Source of the DNA: JBGPHT01 sp041484525
Lineage (GTDB): Bacteria; Acidobacteriota; Terriglobia; Bryobacterales; Bryobacteraceae
DNA: 5,806 bases
NCBI GenBank assembly: GCA_041484525.1
Contig: JBGPHT010000268.1
Coordinates: 1 to 5,806 of the forward strand
Reading direction: 5' to 3'
Shown here: positions 1-5,645 of the stretch, piece by piece
How positions within the stretch are numbered: the first letter of the stretch is position 1
Layout: the number at the start of each line of letters is the position of its first letter
Translations under genes and position numbers: made by a program
The notes under the pieces: generated by a model
The model's database searches: none
What the model saw: only the letters and a program-made list of their open reading frames with translations
Told to the model about the DNA's origin: nothing

Positions 1-2
1 AC

Positions 3-596
3 CTGGCGCGGGACTTTTTGGAAGAACAGGATGCAAAGCAGCAGGATAAGATGCTGACCCGGTATCTCAAGCCCGATCTGCTGATCATCGACGACATGGG
101 GATGAAGCAGTTGCCGCGGCGCAGCGGCGAATGCCTGCTGGAGATCATCATGCGACGGCATGAGAATCGCTCGACGGTGATGACCAGCAACCGCCCGCTG
201 GAGGATTGGGCCAAACTGATCGGGGACGTCCCCGCGGCCACGGCCATCCTGGACCGCTTCCTGCAACATGCCCAGATCATCAGCATCACCGGCAAAAGCT
301 ATCGATTGCGGCATGGCGGCAAGACTGATTCCAGTGACAAGGGCGACACCGGCCCGAAAGCGGAAACTGCCGCGAGCATGGAGGCTGACGTGAACGCACT
401 GACTGGCGCAACTGCGGAAACCGAAGCGACGAAAACGAAGAAAGAGCAGAAAGAACACAAAGAGCAGAAAGGACGGCGGAGTACCGCCGACGGTGAAGGG
501 CTCTCCCCTCCGGAAGACCGCGGTGCAGTAACGCCACGTTCTTCTTGTGCGGGGGCGATAGCGCAGAACACGCCCTCTGGTAAAGCCGACGCGTGA
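3..596 (+). CDS. istB: IS21 helper ATPase IstB, C-terminal part with long charged tail (5'-partial)
   Basis: IstB is the AAA+ ATPase that assembles on target DNA and directs the IstA transposase to it. The frame is open from base 3 and the start lies outside the window, so Walker A is missing. Numbering from the first visible residue, Walker B is LLIIDD at 25-30 or so with acidic D30-D31. A sensor-1 like TSN follows at 61-63, and the LDRFL arginine region lies at about 83-87. The recognisable IstB fold ends near residue 105 (ITGKSYRLR). About 90 further residues follow that are hydrophilic and low in complexity, including the Lys/Glu/Gln stretch TKKEQKEHKEQK at about 145-156. IstB proteins usually stop soon after the conserved SYR motif, so this tail is unusual. 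It may be a genuine extension or read-through after loss of the original stop. The protein is clearly different from the second IstB in this window, so it comes from another IS21 subgroup. A TTG at 18 is only an in-frame codon, not a credible start. Confidence 0.88.
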   Translation: MARDFLEEQDAKQQDKMLTRYLKPDLLIIDDMGMKQLPRRSGECLLEIIMRRHENRSTVMTSNRPLEDWAKLIGDVPAATAILDRFLQHAQIISITGKSYRLRHGGKTDSSDKGDTGPKAETAASMEADVNALTGATAETEATKTKKEQKEHKEQKGRRSTADGEGLSPPEDRGAVTPRSSCAGAIAQNTPSGKADA

Positions 597-667
597 CCGA
601 TAACGTCAGCAACTCCACAAACCTTTGCAGTCAGCGATGAAGATGAGGTATACGAAGCATCAAAATA

Positions 668-683
668 CTGGCCGGTTTTGAAC
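668..683 (+). repeat. Subterminal IS21 repeat, copy 1
   Basis: CTGGCCGGTTTTGAAC. It recurs 36 bp downstream with two T residues missing. Repeats of this kind near IS21 ends are the expected IstA binding sites. That role is inferred from position and family knowledge. Confidence 0.6.
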
Positions 684-703
684 ACTCCGAAATGCGCCCC
701 GCG

Positions 704-717
704 CTGGCCGGTTGAAC
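704..717 (+). repeat. Subterminal IS21 repeat, copy 2
   Basis: CTGGCCGGTTGAAC is the same as the copy at 668-683 except for a two-base gap. It sits in the same orientation, 36 bp closer to the presumed element tip, so it is a probable second IstA binding site. Confidence 0.58.
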
Positions 718-726
718 TAAACCGCT

Positions 727-755
727 GCGCGGTGGGGACGGTTCTTCCACCGCGC
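727..755 (+). terminator. Strong GC-rich hairpin, possible terminator or element-end structure
   Basis: GCGCGGTGG at 727-735 pairs perfectly with CCACCGCGC at 747-755 around an 11-nt loop. It is followed by GTCTTT, which is only weakly T-rich, so a standard rho-independent terminator is possible but not ideal. It lies between the truncated istB and the recombinase gene. It could stop istB transcription, insulate the downstream unit, or belong to an element end. The stem is seen directly; the role is inference. Confidence 0.45.
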
Positions 756-825
756 GTCTTTCCATCATACTGAAGCATTCTCGCCAGCGACTACTGCTGG
801 GCATCATTGACTCCTTGGCCCTTAC

Positions 826-831
826 AAGGAG
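826..831 (+). promoter_or_regulatory. Ribosome binding site of the recombinase gene
   Basis: AAGGAG lies six bases upstream of the ATG at 838. This good Shine-Dalgarno match supports that start. No convincing -35/-10 pair was found between 765 and 825. Confidence 0.75.
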
Positions 832-837
832 CGAAAG

Positions 838-1749
838 ATGACCCCACTTCGTCTGCGGATGATTCATGACCTGCAACTGCGGAACCGCGCGCAAGGCACG
901 GTGAATGCCTACGTGCGAGCGGTGGCGCAATTTGCCAGGCACTACGGCTGTTCCCCAGAACGCCTCAGCGGCGAGCAAGTCCGGCAATATCTTGTGCACA
1001 TGATCGAGCAAGAGCGGGCCAGTTGGAGCCAGTACAACGTGGCCCGCTGCGCCTTGCAGTTTCTCTACAACGTCACCCTGGGCCGTCCCGAGCGGATCGA
1101 GAAGTTGCCTTGGGCGAAGCCTCCCCGGCGGTTGCCGACGGTCCTGTCGGTGCAAGAAGTTCGGCGGATGGTTGAGATCGCGGCACATTGCCCGCGGGAC
1201 AAAGCCCTCCTGATGACCCTGTACGGCGCGGGGCTGCGGATCTCCGAGGCGCTGGCGCTGAAGGCGCAAGACATCGACAGCTCCCGCATGCTTATTCACG
1301 TCCGCCTGGGCAAGGGGAACAAGGATCGGATCGTCAAGCTGTCGGCCTCGCTGCTGACGGCGCTGCGTGACGCCTGGCGGGCACGCCCCAAGAATGCCGG
1401 CAACACGCCGACGGACCGCTTGTTTCCACGGAGCGGCAATCCCGCCAAGTCGATCGACAGAGGCACGGCGTTTCGCATCGTCGCTGGGGCGGCCAAACGC
1501 GCCGGGATCACCCGCCGGGTCGGTCCCCACACCCTGCGGCACAGCTATGCCACCCATCTGCTGGAGGCCGGCGCCGACCTGCACACGATTCAACTGTTGC
1601 TGGGCCATGCCAATCTCAAGACCACGACGTTGTACCTGCACCTCTCGCAGACGGCGCTGAATGCCGCGCCCAATCTGCTGGATCTGCTGCACCCGCCAAC
1701 GTCGAACAAGCCGACGCCGAACAAGCCACCCACACCGCCAACGCCATGA
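838..1749 (+). CDS. Tyrosine recombinase/integrase (XerC/XerD-like) of the IS91-type unit
   Basis: A complete 303-residue site-specific recombinase that would cut and rejoin DNA through a 3'-phosphotyrosine link. Residues 1 to about 85 form the helical core-binding (SAM-like) domain, and about 100-275 form the catalytic domain. All expected catalytic positions are visible: R134 in GAGLRISEAL, K159 in GKGNKDR, H231 and R234 in HTLRHSYATHLL, H257 in LLGHANL and the nucleophile Y266 in TTTLYLHLS. It is therefore probably active. The start is fixed by the Shine-Dalgarno at 826-831. The C-terminus (from about 285) is a Pro/Thr/Asn-rich tail partly made by a 15-bp-spaced direct repeat of CGAACAAGCC at 1703-1712 and 1718-1727. 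The stop TGA overlaps the ATG of the HUH transposase (ATGA at 1746-1749), so the two are very likely translationally coupled and function as one unit. Recombinases of this type are known immediately upstream of IS91-family transposases; their exact role there is not settled. A stand-alone chromosomal XerC/D is unlikely given the context. Confidence 0.93.
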   Translation: MTPLRLRMIHDLQLRNRAQGTVNAYVRAVAQFARHYGCSPERLSGEQVRQYLVHMIEQERASWSQYNVARCALQFLYNVTLGRPERIEKLPWAKPPRRLPTVLSVQEVRRMVEIAAHCPRDKALLMTLYGAGLRISEALALKAQDIDSSRMLIHVRLGKGNKDRIVKLSASLLTALRDAWRARPKNAGNTPTDRLFPRSGNPAKSIDRGTAFRIVAGAAKRAGITRRVGPHTLRHSYATHLLEAGADLHTIQLLLGHANLKTTTLYLHLSQTALNAAPNLLDLLHPPTSNKPTPNKPPTPPTP

Positions 1750-2915
1750 CGCCGCCTTTCCAGCGCCCTGCGCTGGAACTGGCGGACGTCGTTGGACGGC
1801 ATGGTCATCGGCTCGGTGAAGACCTCAGCGGCGAGCAGCGGCGTATCTTGCGCGCCATCGCCTCCTGCCGCACCGCAGCCCTGGGCGGTCATGTCGAAAC
1901 GTGCGACCAGTGCCAGTTCCGGCGCATCGCCTACAACTCCTGCCGTAACAGGCATTGCCCCAAGTGCCAGGCGTCCGCCTGCGCGCGGTGGATGGACGAA
2001 CGCGCCGAGGAACTGCTTCCCGTCGAATACTTCCATGTCGTTTTCACCCTGCCCGACACCTTCAACGCCCTGGCGCTGGGCAATAAGCGGATCGTCTACA
2101 GCGTGCTGTTCGATGCCGTCGCCCAGACCCTCAGCGAGGTGGCCGCCAATCCCAAACACCTGGGCGCCAAGATCGGATTCATTGGCATCCTGCACACCTG
2201 GGGCCAGAACCTCAGCCTGCATCCCCACATTCACTGCGTCGTTCCCGGTGGCGGGCTGTCGCCGGATGGCTCAAGGTGGATCGCCTGCAAGAGCGGCTTC
2301 TTTCTGCCGGTGCAGGTGCTCTCCAAGGTCTTCCGCGGCAAGTTCATCGACCTGCTCAAACGGGCGCGGATCGCCGGCAAGCTGGTGGGAAGGGAGGACG
2401 ATGGCGACTTCACGCGCCTGCTTAACGCTTCGGTGAAGCACGACTGGGTCGTCTACGCCAAGCCTCCCTTTGGCGGGCCCGAACAAGTTCTCAAATATCT
2501 CGCCCGGTACACCCACCGCATCGCCATCTCCAACCGCCGTCTCGCGTCGATCGACGATCAGAACGTCACCTTCAACTGGAAAGATTACGCCCATGGAAAC
2601 CGCACGCGCACCCTGACGCTGGACGGCAAGGAGTTCCTGCGCCGCTTCCTCCTGCACGCCGTTCCCAGCGGCTTCATGCGCATCCGTCACTTCGGACTGC
2701 TGGCCAACCGCATGCGCGCCCAGAACCTGGCGACCTGCCGACGCCTGCTCCCTGTCCCGGCAGACAACCCGGCGGACCCCGGCCCCGCATCACTGGCCAG
2801 CCCGACGCTGACCCGCGTTGCAGACCATGCGTGTTGTCCGGCGTGCCGCCGCGGACGGATGATTCCAGGAACGTATCTCTCGCCGTTGCAACTCAGCCAC
2901 CTGGACTCCTCCTGA
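1746..2915 (+). CDS. tnpA: IS91-family transposase, zinc-finger plus two-tyrosine HUH nuclease
   Basis: A complete 389-residue transposase of the rolling-circle (HUH, Y2) type. It would nick one strand at the element's oriIS, stay attached through a tyrosine and move single-stranded DNA. Near the N-terminus is a zinc-binding cluster: C53-x2-C56, C66, H70-C71, C74 in the SCRNRHCPKCQ region. The HUH metal site is HPHIH, with H161 and H163. The catalytic tyrosines are Y251 and Y255 in KYLARYTHRIAISNRR. Two tyrosines in the YxxxY spacing mark IS91 proper, as against the single tyrosine of ISCR transposases. A final CPAC (364-367) may be a second zinc knuckle. Length fits the family. No Shine-Dalgarno precedes the ATG, which overlaps the integrase stop as ATGA, so translation probably depends on reinitiation from the upstream gene. 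All key residues are present, so it is likely functional. Confidence 0.95.
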   Translation: MTPPFQRPALELADVVGRHGHRLGEDLSGEQRRILRAIASCRTAALGGHVETCDQCQFRRIAYNSCRNRHCPKCQASACARWMDERAEELLPVEYFHVVFTLPDTFNALALGNKRIVYSVLFDAVAQTLSEVAANPKHLGAKIGFIGILHTWGQNLSLHPHIHCVVPGGGLSPDGSRWIACKSGFFLPVQVLSKVFRGKFIDLLKRARIAGKLVGREDDGDFTRLLNASVKHDWVVYAKPPFGGPEQVLKYLARYTHRIAISNRRLASIDDQNVTFNWKDYAHGNRTRTLTLDGKEFLRRFLLHAVPSGFMRIRHFGLLANRMRAQNLATCRRLLPVPADNPADPGPASLASPTLTRVADHACCPACRRGRMIPGTYLSPLQLSHLDSS

Positions 2916-3106
2916 TGCATACAAACCGTCGATTCATTCTCGCTTGTTTCACGCTCGCCATATCATGGCGGCCTCAATCTTCCCACGCGCCACGCACACC
3001 AATTGGAGTCAGATGCGAGCCCTTTATCAAGCCAGTGACTCCCAACCACCGACAGCATGGTCCGCATCGCCTGAATGCGTACCGCTTCGCACCATCAATA
3101 GGGGAG
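2916..3106. other. Non-coding spacer between the IS91-type unit and the second IS21 element
   Basis: No credible gene is seen in these 191 bp on either strand; small open frames here lack ribosome binding sites and recognisable similarity. Besides the hairpin at 2956-2970 it holds no clear signal. It should contain the IS91 oriIS and possibly host or older IS DNA. Translation of the minus strand does not give a recognisable continuation of the IS4-like transposase found beyond 5645. Confidence 0.5.
2956..2970 (+). other. Small perfect hairpin downstream of the HUH transposase (possible oriIS structure)
   Basis: CGCCAT-ATC-ATGGCG forms a six-base-pair stem with a three-base loop, about 40 bp after the transposase stop. 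Short subterminal hairpins next to the nick site are typical of HUH transposon origins, so this is a candidate part of oriIS. A stem this short can also arise by chance, and it has no T-run to act as a terminator. Confidence 0.35.
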
Positions 3107-3141
3107 TGGAAAGGGGCAAGCAAAACGCCTGAACGTGGGCT
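3107..3141 (+). repeat. Left terminal inverted repeat of the IS21 element
   Basis: 35 bp, mirrored at 5611-5645 with a single difference (C at 3126; T at the corresponding position of the right end). It contains the motif AAAACGCCTGAAC at 3122-3134, which recurs internally at 3157. Confidence 0.93.
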
Positions 3142-3156
3142 TGGGGAGGGGCGCGG

Positions 3157-3169
3157 AAAATGCCTGCAC
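3157..3169 (+). repeat. Internal copy of the IS21 end motif, left side
   Basis: AAAATGCCTGCAC resembles AAAACGCCTGAAC in the terminal repeat 35 bp upstream, in the same orientation. The downstream bases TGA also match the internal copy at the right end (GCCTGCACTGA at 3162-3172 against the reverse complement of 5592-5602). It is a probable second IstA binding site. Confidence 0.7.
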
Positions 3170-3227
3170 TGATTAGCGGGTTTGCCGGTCGGGTTGCCTT
3201 TGGCGGCCTGGCCGTGACAACCCGAGG

Positions 3228-4856
3228 ATGCTTACAGTGCTGGACTTTCTCGAAATCAGAAAAGCGCATGCCGCCGGCGAATCGATTCGTTCAATCGCGG
3301 CGCGGCTGGGCCATTGCCAGAAGTCGGTGGCTCGGGCGATCCGCTCAGAGACCGGCGAGCCGCGTGTCTATACGCGGACCAAGGCGGTGGGTTATCCCAA
3401 ACTCGGCGCGTTTGTGGCGATCATCGAGCAGATTCTTCGCGACGATGAATCGGCCCCCAGGAAGCAGCGTCATCACGCCAAACGGATTTTTCAGCGCCTT
3501 AAGGCCGAACACGGCTACACCGGCAGTTACTACCCGGTTCGGCGTTACGTCGCCTCGCTGCGGCAATCGACGCGCGAGACGTTCATGCGCCTCGACCATG
3601 TTCCTGGCCGGCGGATGGAATTCGACTTTGGCCAGGTGCAGGTTGACTTCCCCCATGGCCGCCAGACCGTTGATGTTCTCAGCGGCGTCTGGACGTTCAG
3701 CAATTGCCCGTTCCTCATCGCGCTGCCCAGCCAGCGAAGCGAATCAATCCTGGAAGGGATGAAGTCGGCGTTTGAATTCTTCGAGCATGTGCCGCGCGAG
3801 GTCTGGTGGGACAATCCCCGTGCCGTGGCGATCGAGATTCTTCGCGGCCGGGATCGCACCTTGAACCCGGCGTACGCGGCGCTGGCGTCGCATTACCGGT
3901 TCGATCCGCTCTTCTGCATGCCGGCCAGGGGTCAGGAAAAGAGCGATGCCGAACGAAGCGTGTTCGCGCTGGAACGCCGAGCCTGCACGCCGGTGCCCCA
4001 GGCGGATGATCTGGCGGATCTGAACCGGCAATTGCTGGCGTTCTGCATGGCCGAGCGGGATCGTATCGTGGCGCATCAGACGCTGACGATCGGAGCGAAC
4101 TTCGAGTTGGAGAAGGCGGCGGCAATGTCGCTGCCGGCGCACCGGTTCGACGCCTGCATCAAGCGGGCCGGCCTGGTGGATAAATACCAGACGGTGATGT
4201 TTGAGACCAACCGCTACAGCGTGCCGCATGGCGCTGCCTTCGCCAAGGTGACGATTAAGGCGTACGTCGACCGCGTGGCGATCGTGCATAATGCCCAGGT
4301 CGTCAGCGAGCACCGGCGCGGCTACGGCAAGCACGAATCGTTCATCGATCCGCTGCACTTCGTGGCGGCATTGGAACGCAAGCCCGCGTGGCTGGACCAC
4401 GTGCCGGCCATGCGCGACTGGAAGCTGCCTGCGTCGTTCGAGCAACTTCGACAGACGTTCAAGGAAATGTTCGGTCCGCGTACCGGCGCCAGACAATACA
4501 TCCGCGTCCTGCAACTGCTGATGCGACATCCGACCACGCGGATCGACCGCGCGATCGGGATGCTGATTCATCAATCCACGGTCACGGCCGAGCTGATCGC
4601 GCAGACGGCGGATCGGCTGGCTCGCGACGACGGCGCAGAACAAACATCAATCCATATCGGGCAAAACGAATTGATTGGCCGTGTACAGGTTCCGATGCCG
4701 GACCTGCGGCGATTCGATCAGTTGTTGTCCGTTCCCATACCACCAGGAGATTGCGATGAGCGAACCCCAGACGATGTTACTGCGGCACAACCTCAAGACC
4801 CTGAGGCTGCCGACCATGTTGAGCGAGCATGCCAAGCTGGCGCGCCAGGCGGCTGA
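3228..4856 (+). CDS. istA: IS21 transposase IstA (DDE integrase-type)
   Basis: IstA binds the element ends and carries out strand cleavage and transfer with help from IstB. The 542-residue frame has an N-terminal helix-turn-helix (about 10-40, with SIRSIAARLGHCQKSVARAI). An rve-type catalytic core follows, with D133 in EFDFGQ, D195 in WWDNP and E242 in KSDAERSV. C-terminal DNA-binding parts run to about residue 500. All three acidic residues are in place, so it looks functional. The ATG at 3228 gives the family-typical MLTV start, but GAGG directly abuts it at 3224-3227. The GTG at 3237 lies nine bases after the same GAGG and may be the real start. The final 35 or so residues are encoded by DNA that also encodes the IstB N-terminus in another frame, an overlap of 101 nt. 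This suggests the original stop was lost. Confidence 0.94.
   Translation: MLTVLDFLEIRKAHAAGESIRSIAARLGHCQKSVARAIRSETGEPRVYTRTKAVGYPKLGAFVAIIEQILRDDESAPRKQRHHAKRIFQRLKAEHGYTGSYYPVRRYVASLRQSTRETFMRLDHVPGRRMEFDFGQVQVDFPHGRQTVDVLSGVWTFSNCPFLIALPSQRSESILEGMKSAFEFFEHVPREVWWDNPRAVAIEILRGRDRTLNPAYAALASHYRFDPLFCMPARGQEKSDAERSVFALERRACTPVPQADDLADLNRQLLAFCMAERDRIVAHQTLTIGANFELEKAAAMSLPAHRFDACIKRAGLVDKYQTVMFETNRYSVPHGAAFAKVTIKAYVDRVAIVHNAQVVSEHRRGYGKHESFIDPLHFVAALERKPAWLDHVPAMRDWKLPASFEQLRQTFKEMFGPRTGARQYIRVLQLLMRHPTTRIDRAIGMLIHQSTVTAELIAQTADRLARDDGAEQTSIHIGQNELIGRVQVPMPDLRRFDQLLSVPIPPGDCDERTPDDVTAAQPQDPEAADHVERACQAGAPGG
4745..4750 (+). promoter_or_regulatory. Ribosome binding site of istB, inside istA
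   Basis: AGGAGA sits five bases before the ATG at 4756. It decides the istB start: an open frame extends further upstream to 4675 but has no comparable signal, and the IstB family pattern begins only after 4756. Confidence 0.8.
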
Positions 4857-5538
4857 AAAGGACGAAGGGTATGAGTCGTATCTGCTTCAGCTCAGCGAAC
4901 TGGAAGTGAATCAGCGCGGCGCTAACGCGATATCGGCGCGGATCAAGAACGCCTCTTTCCCGGTGCTCAAGGATCTGGACACCTTCGACTTTGCCCTCAC
5001 GCCGGCGATCAACAAGCAGAAGGTGCTGGAACTGGCGCGCTGCCAGTGGATCGATGAGAAATCGAATCTTTGTTGCGTGGGAAATAGCGGGACTGGAAAA
5101 ACCCACGTCGCGGTTTCATTGGGACAGGCAGCGTGTCGTTCAGGAAAACGGGTGAAGTTCTACACCGCCGCGGCGCTGGTCAATCAACTGGAAGAGGCCC
5201 AGAAGAACTTCCGGCTGGAACGAATGCTGACGATGCTGGGCAAGATCGATCTGCTGATCGTCGATGAGCTGGGTTATATTACCTTCAGCCGCGGCGGCGC
5301 GGAGCTGCTGTTCCAGGTGTTCGCCGATCGCTACGAGCGCGGCAGCATCCTGATCACCAGTAATCTTCCCTTCGGCGAATGGGGCCAGATCTTCCAGGGC
5401 GACCGCATGACCGCGGCGCTGCTGGACCGATTGACCCATCGCTGCACGATCTTCGAGATGAACGGCGAGAGTTACCGGTTCAGGGAATCAGTGAAATCCA
5501 TCAAACCGGCAAAGGAGAAGAAAACCCAGGAAGGCTGA
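4756..5538 (+). CDS. istB: IS21 helper ATPase IstB (complete)
   Basis: A complete 260-residue AAA+ ATPase, the usual IstB length, which selects target DNA and activates IstA. An N-terminal helical domain (1 to about 95) precedes the ATPase core. Walker A is GNSGTGKT at 109-116 with K115, Walker B is LLIVDE with D170-E171, a sensor-1 type TSN lies at 201-203, and LLDRLTHR at about 222-229 carries the likely arginine finger. The C-terminus ends shortly after the conserved GESYRFR with a short basic tail, unlike the 90-residue tail of the other IstB in the window. The start is chosen by AGGAGA at 4745-4750. The first 101 nt overlap istA in a different frame, so its translation may be coupled to istA. 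Confidence 0.96.
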   Translation: MSEPQTMLLRHNLKTLRLPTMLSEHAKLARQAAEKDEGYESYLLQLSELEVNQRGANAISARIKNASFPVLKDLDTFDFALTPAINKQKVLELARCQWIDEKSNLCCVGNSGTGKTHVAVSLGQAACRSGKRVKFYTAAALVNQLEEAQKNFRLERMLTMLGKIDLLIVDELGYITFSRGGAELLFQVFADRYERGSILITSNLPFGEWGQIFQGDRMTAALLDRLTHRCTIFEMNGESYRFRESVKSIKPAKEKKTQEG

Positions 5539-5558
5539 CGCGAGCGTAGTTAGGATTT

Positions 5559-5591
5559 GCCGTCGAAATGATGACGGCTATTTTATTGTTC
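5559..5591 (+). terminator. Probable rho-independent terminator of istAB
   Basis: GCCGTC at 5559-5564 pairs with GACGGC at 5573-5578 around an eight-base loop and is followed by TATTTTATTGTT. It lies 20 bp after the istB stop and inside the element's right end. Confidence 0.65.
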
Positions 5592-5594
5592 TCA

Positions 5595-5607
5595 GTGCAG
5601 GCGAATC
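5595..5607 (-). repeat. Internal copy of the IS21 end motif, right side
   Basis: On the minus strand this reads GATTCGCCTGCAC. It shares CGCCTG-AC with the terminal copy at 5618-5630 (AAAATGCCTGAAC on the minus strand) at 23-bp spacing, versus 35 bp at the left end. It is a probable IstA binding site. Confidence 0.65.
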
Positions 5608-5610
5608 GCG

Positions 5611-5645
5611 AGCCCACGTTCAGGCATTTTGCTTGCCCCTTTCCA
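5611..5645 (-). repeat. Right terminal inverted repeat of the IS21 element
   Basis: The reverse complement matches 3107-3141 at 34 of 35 positions. It ends in CA at 5644-5645, directly next to the interrupted IS4-like gene. Confidence 0.93.

Larger units (their letters stand above)
1..764 (+). mobile_element. IS21-family element (first copy), 3' part; right end approximate
   Basis: The window opens inside an IstB-type ATPase gene, so this is the distal part of an IS21-family element whose istA and left end lie outside. After the istB stop at 596 come two copies of a subterminal repeat (668-683 and 704-717) and a long hairpin (727-755), an arrangement consistent with an IS21 end. The proposed outer tip is at 764. 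Read inward from there on the minus strand, the sequence starts TGGAAAG, the same seven bases that begin both tips of the complete IS21 element at 3107-5645. IS21 elements typically end in TG/CA. A second CA at 766-767 is an alternative tip. The assignment to IS21 is firm from IstB; the exact right boundary is inference. Confidence 0.6.
765..3106 (+). mobile_element. IS91-like element with tyrosine recombinase (ends not resolved)
   Basis: The unit comprises the coupled recombinase (838-1749) and HUH transposase (1746-2915) with flanking non-coding DNA. IS91 elements lack terminal inverted repeats and do not duplicate their target, so their ends cannot be read off directly. The limits given are only the edges of the neighbouring IS21 elements, i.e. 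the maximum extent. The certain core is 838-2915. A small hairpin at 2956-2970 is the only candidate for the oriIS side. A CAAG tetranucleotide, one of the target sequences known for the family, occurs at 3028-3031 and a CTTG at 2943-2946, but such four-base matches mean little alone. Confidence 0.6.
3107..5645 (+). mobile_element. Complete IS21-family insertion sequence (second copy), 2539 bp
   Basis: Both ends are visible. The 35 bases at 3107-3141 and the reverse complement of 5611-5645 agree at 34 of 35 positions and begin TGGAAAGGGGCAAGC, with the TG/CA tips usual for IS21. Matching stops abruptly outside both tips, which fixes the boundaries. Inside each end is a second copy of a shared motif (3157-3169 and 5595-5607), the multiple-repeat design of IS21 ends. 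The element carries istA and istB, both open, in the usual order, plus a probable terminator. The length is normal for IS21 elements. Flanks show no obvious target-site duplication (GGGGAG on the left, GCCAGG on the right). The right flank lies within an IS4-like transposase gene. Confidence 0.93.

Noticed and set aside
631..1692. 353-codon open frame on the minus strand
   Set aside because: It lies opposite the recombinase gene, which has full catalytic motifs. Its translation is rich in Arg, Gln and Gly with no known domain, as expected of an antisense shadow in GC-rich DNA.
1590..2234. 214-codon minus-strand frame across the recombinase/transposase junction
   Set aside because: Antisense to two well-supported genes, no ribosome binding site noted and no recognisable motif.
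3007..3106. Continuation of the IS4-like transposase on the minus strand left of the IS21 element
   Set aside because: All three minus-strand frames were read. One gives a short open stretch after an early stop, but nothing resembling the expected helical IS4 C-terminus.
2831..3172. Possible small gene of 113 codons behind the HUH transposase
   Set aside because: It starts inside the transposase, crosses the IS21 tip at 3107 without regard to that boundary and has no recognisable domain.
3744..4643. 299-codon minus-strand frame within istA
   Set aside because: Antisense to the DDE transposase; composition (His/Arg/Gln-rich) is typical of a shadow frame.
3..5538. A novel defence or gene-capture system built from AAA+ ATPases and a recombinase
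   Set aside because: The ATPases are plainly IstB, one paired with IstA inside defined inverted repeats. No effector, nuclease of defence type, methylase or cargo gene is present.
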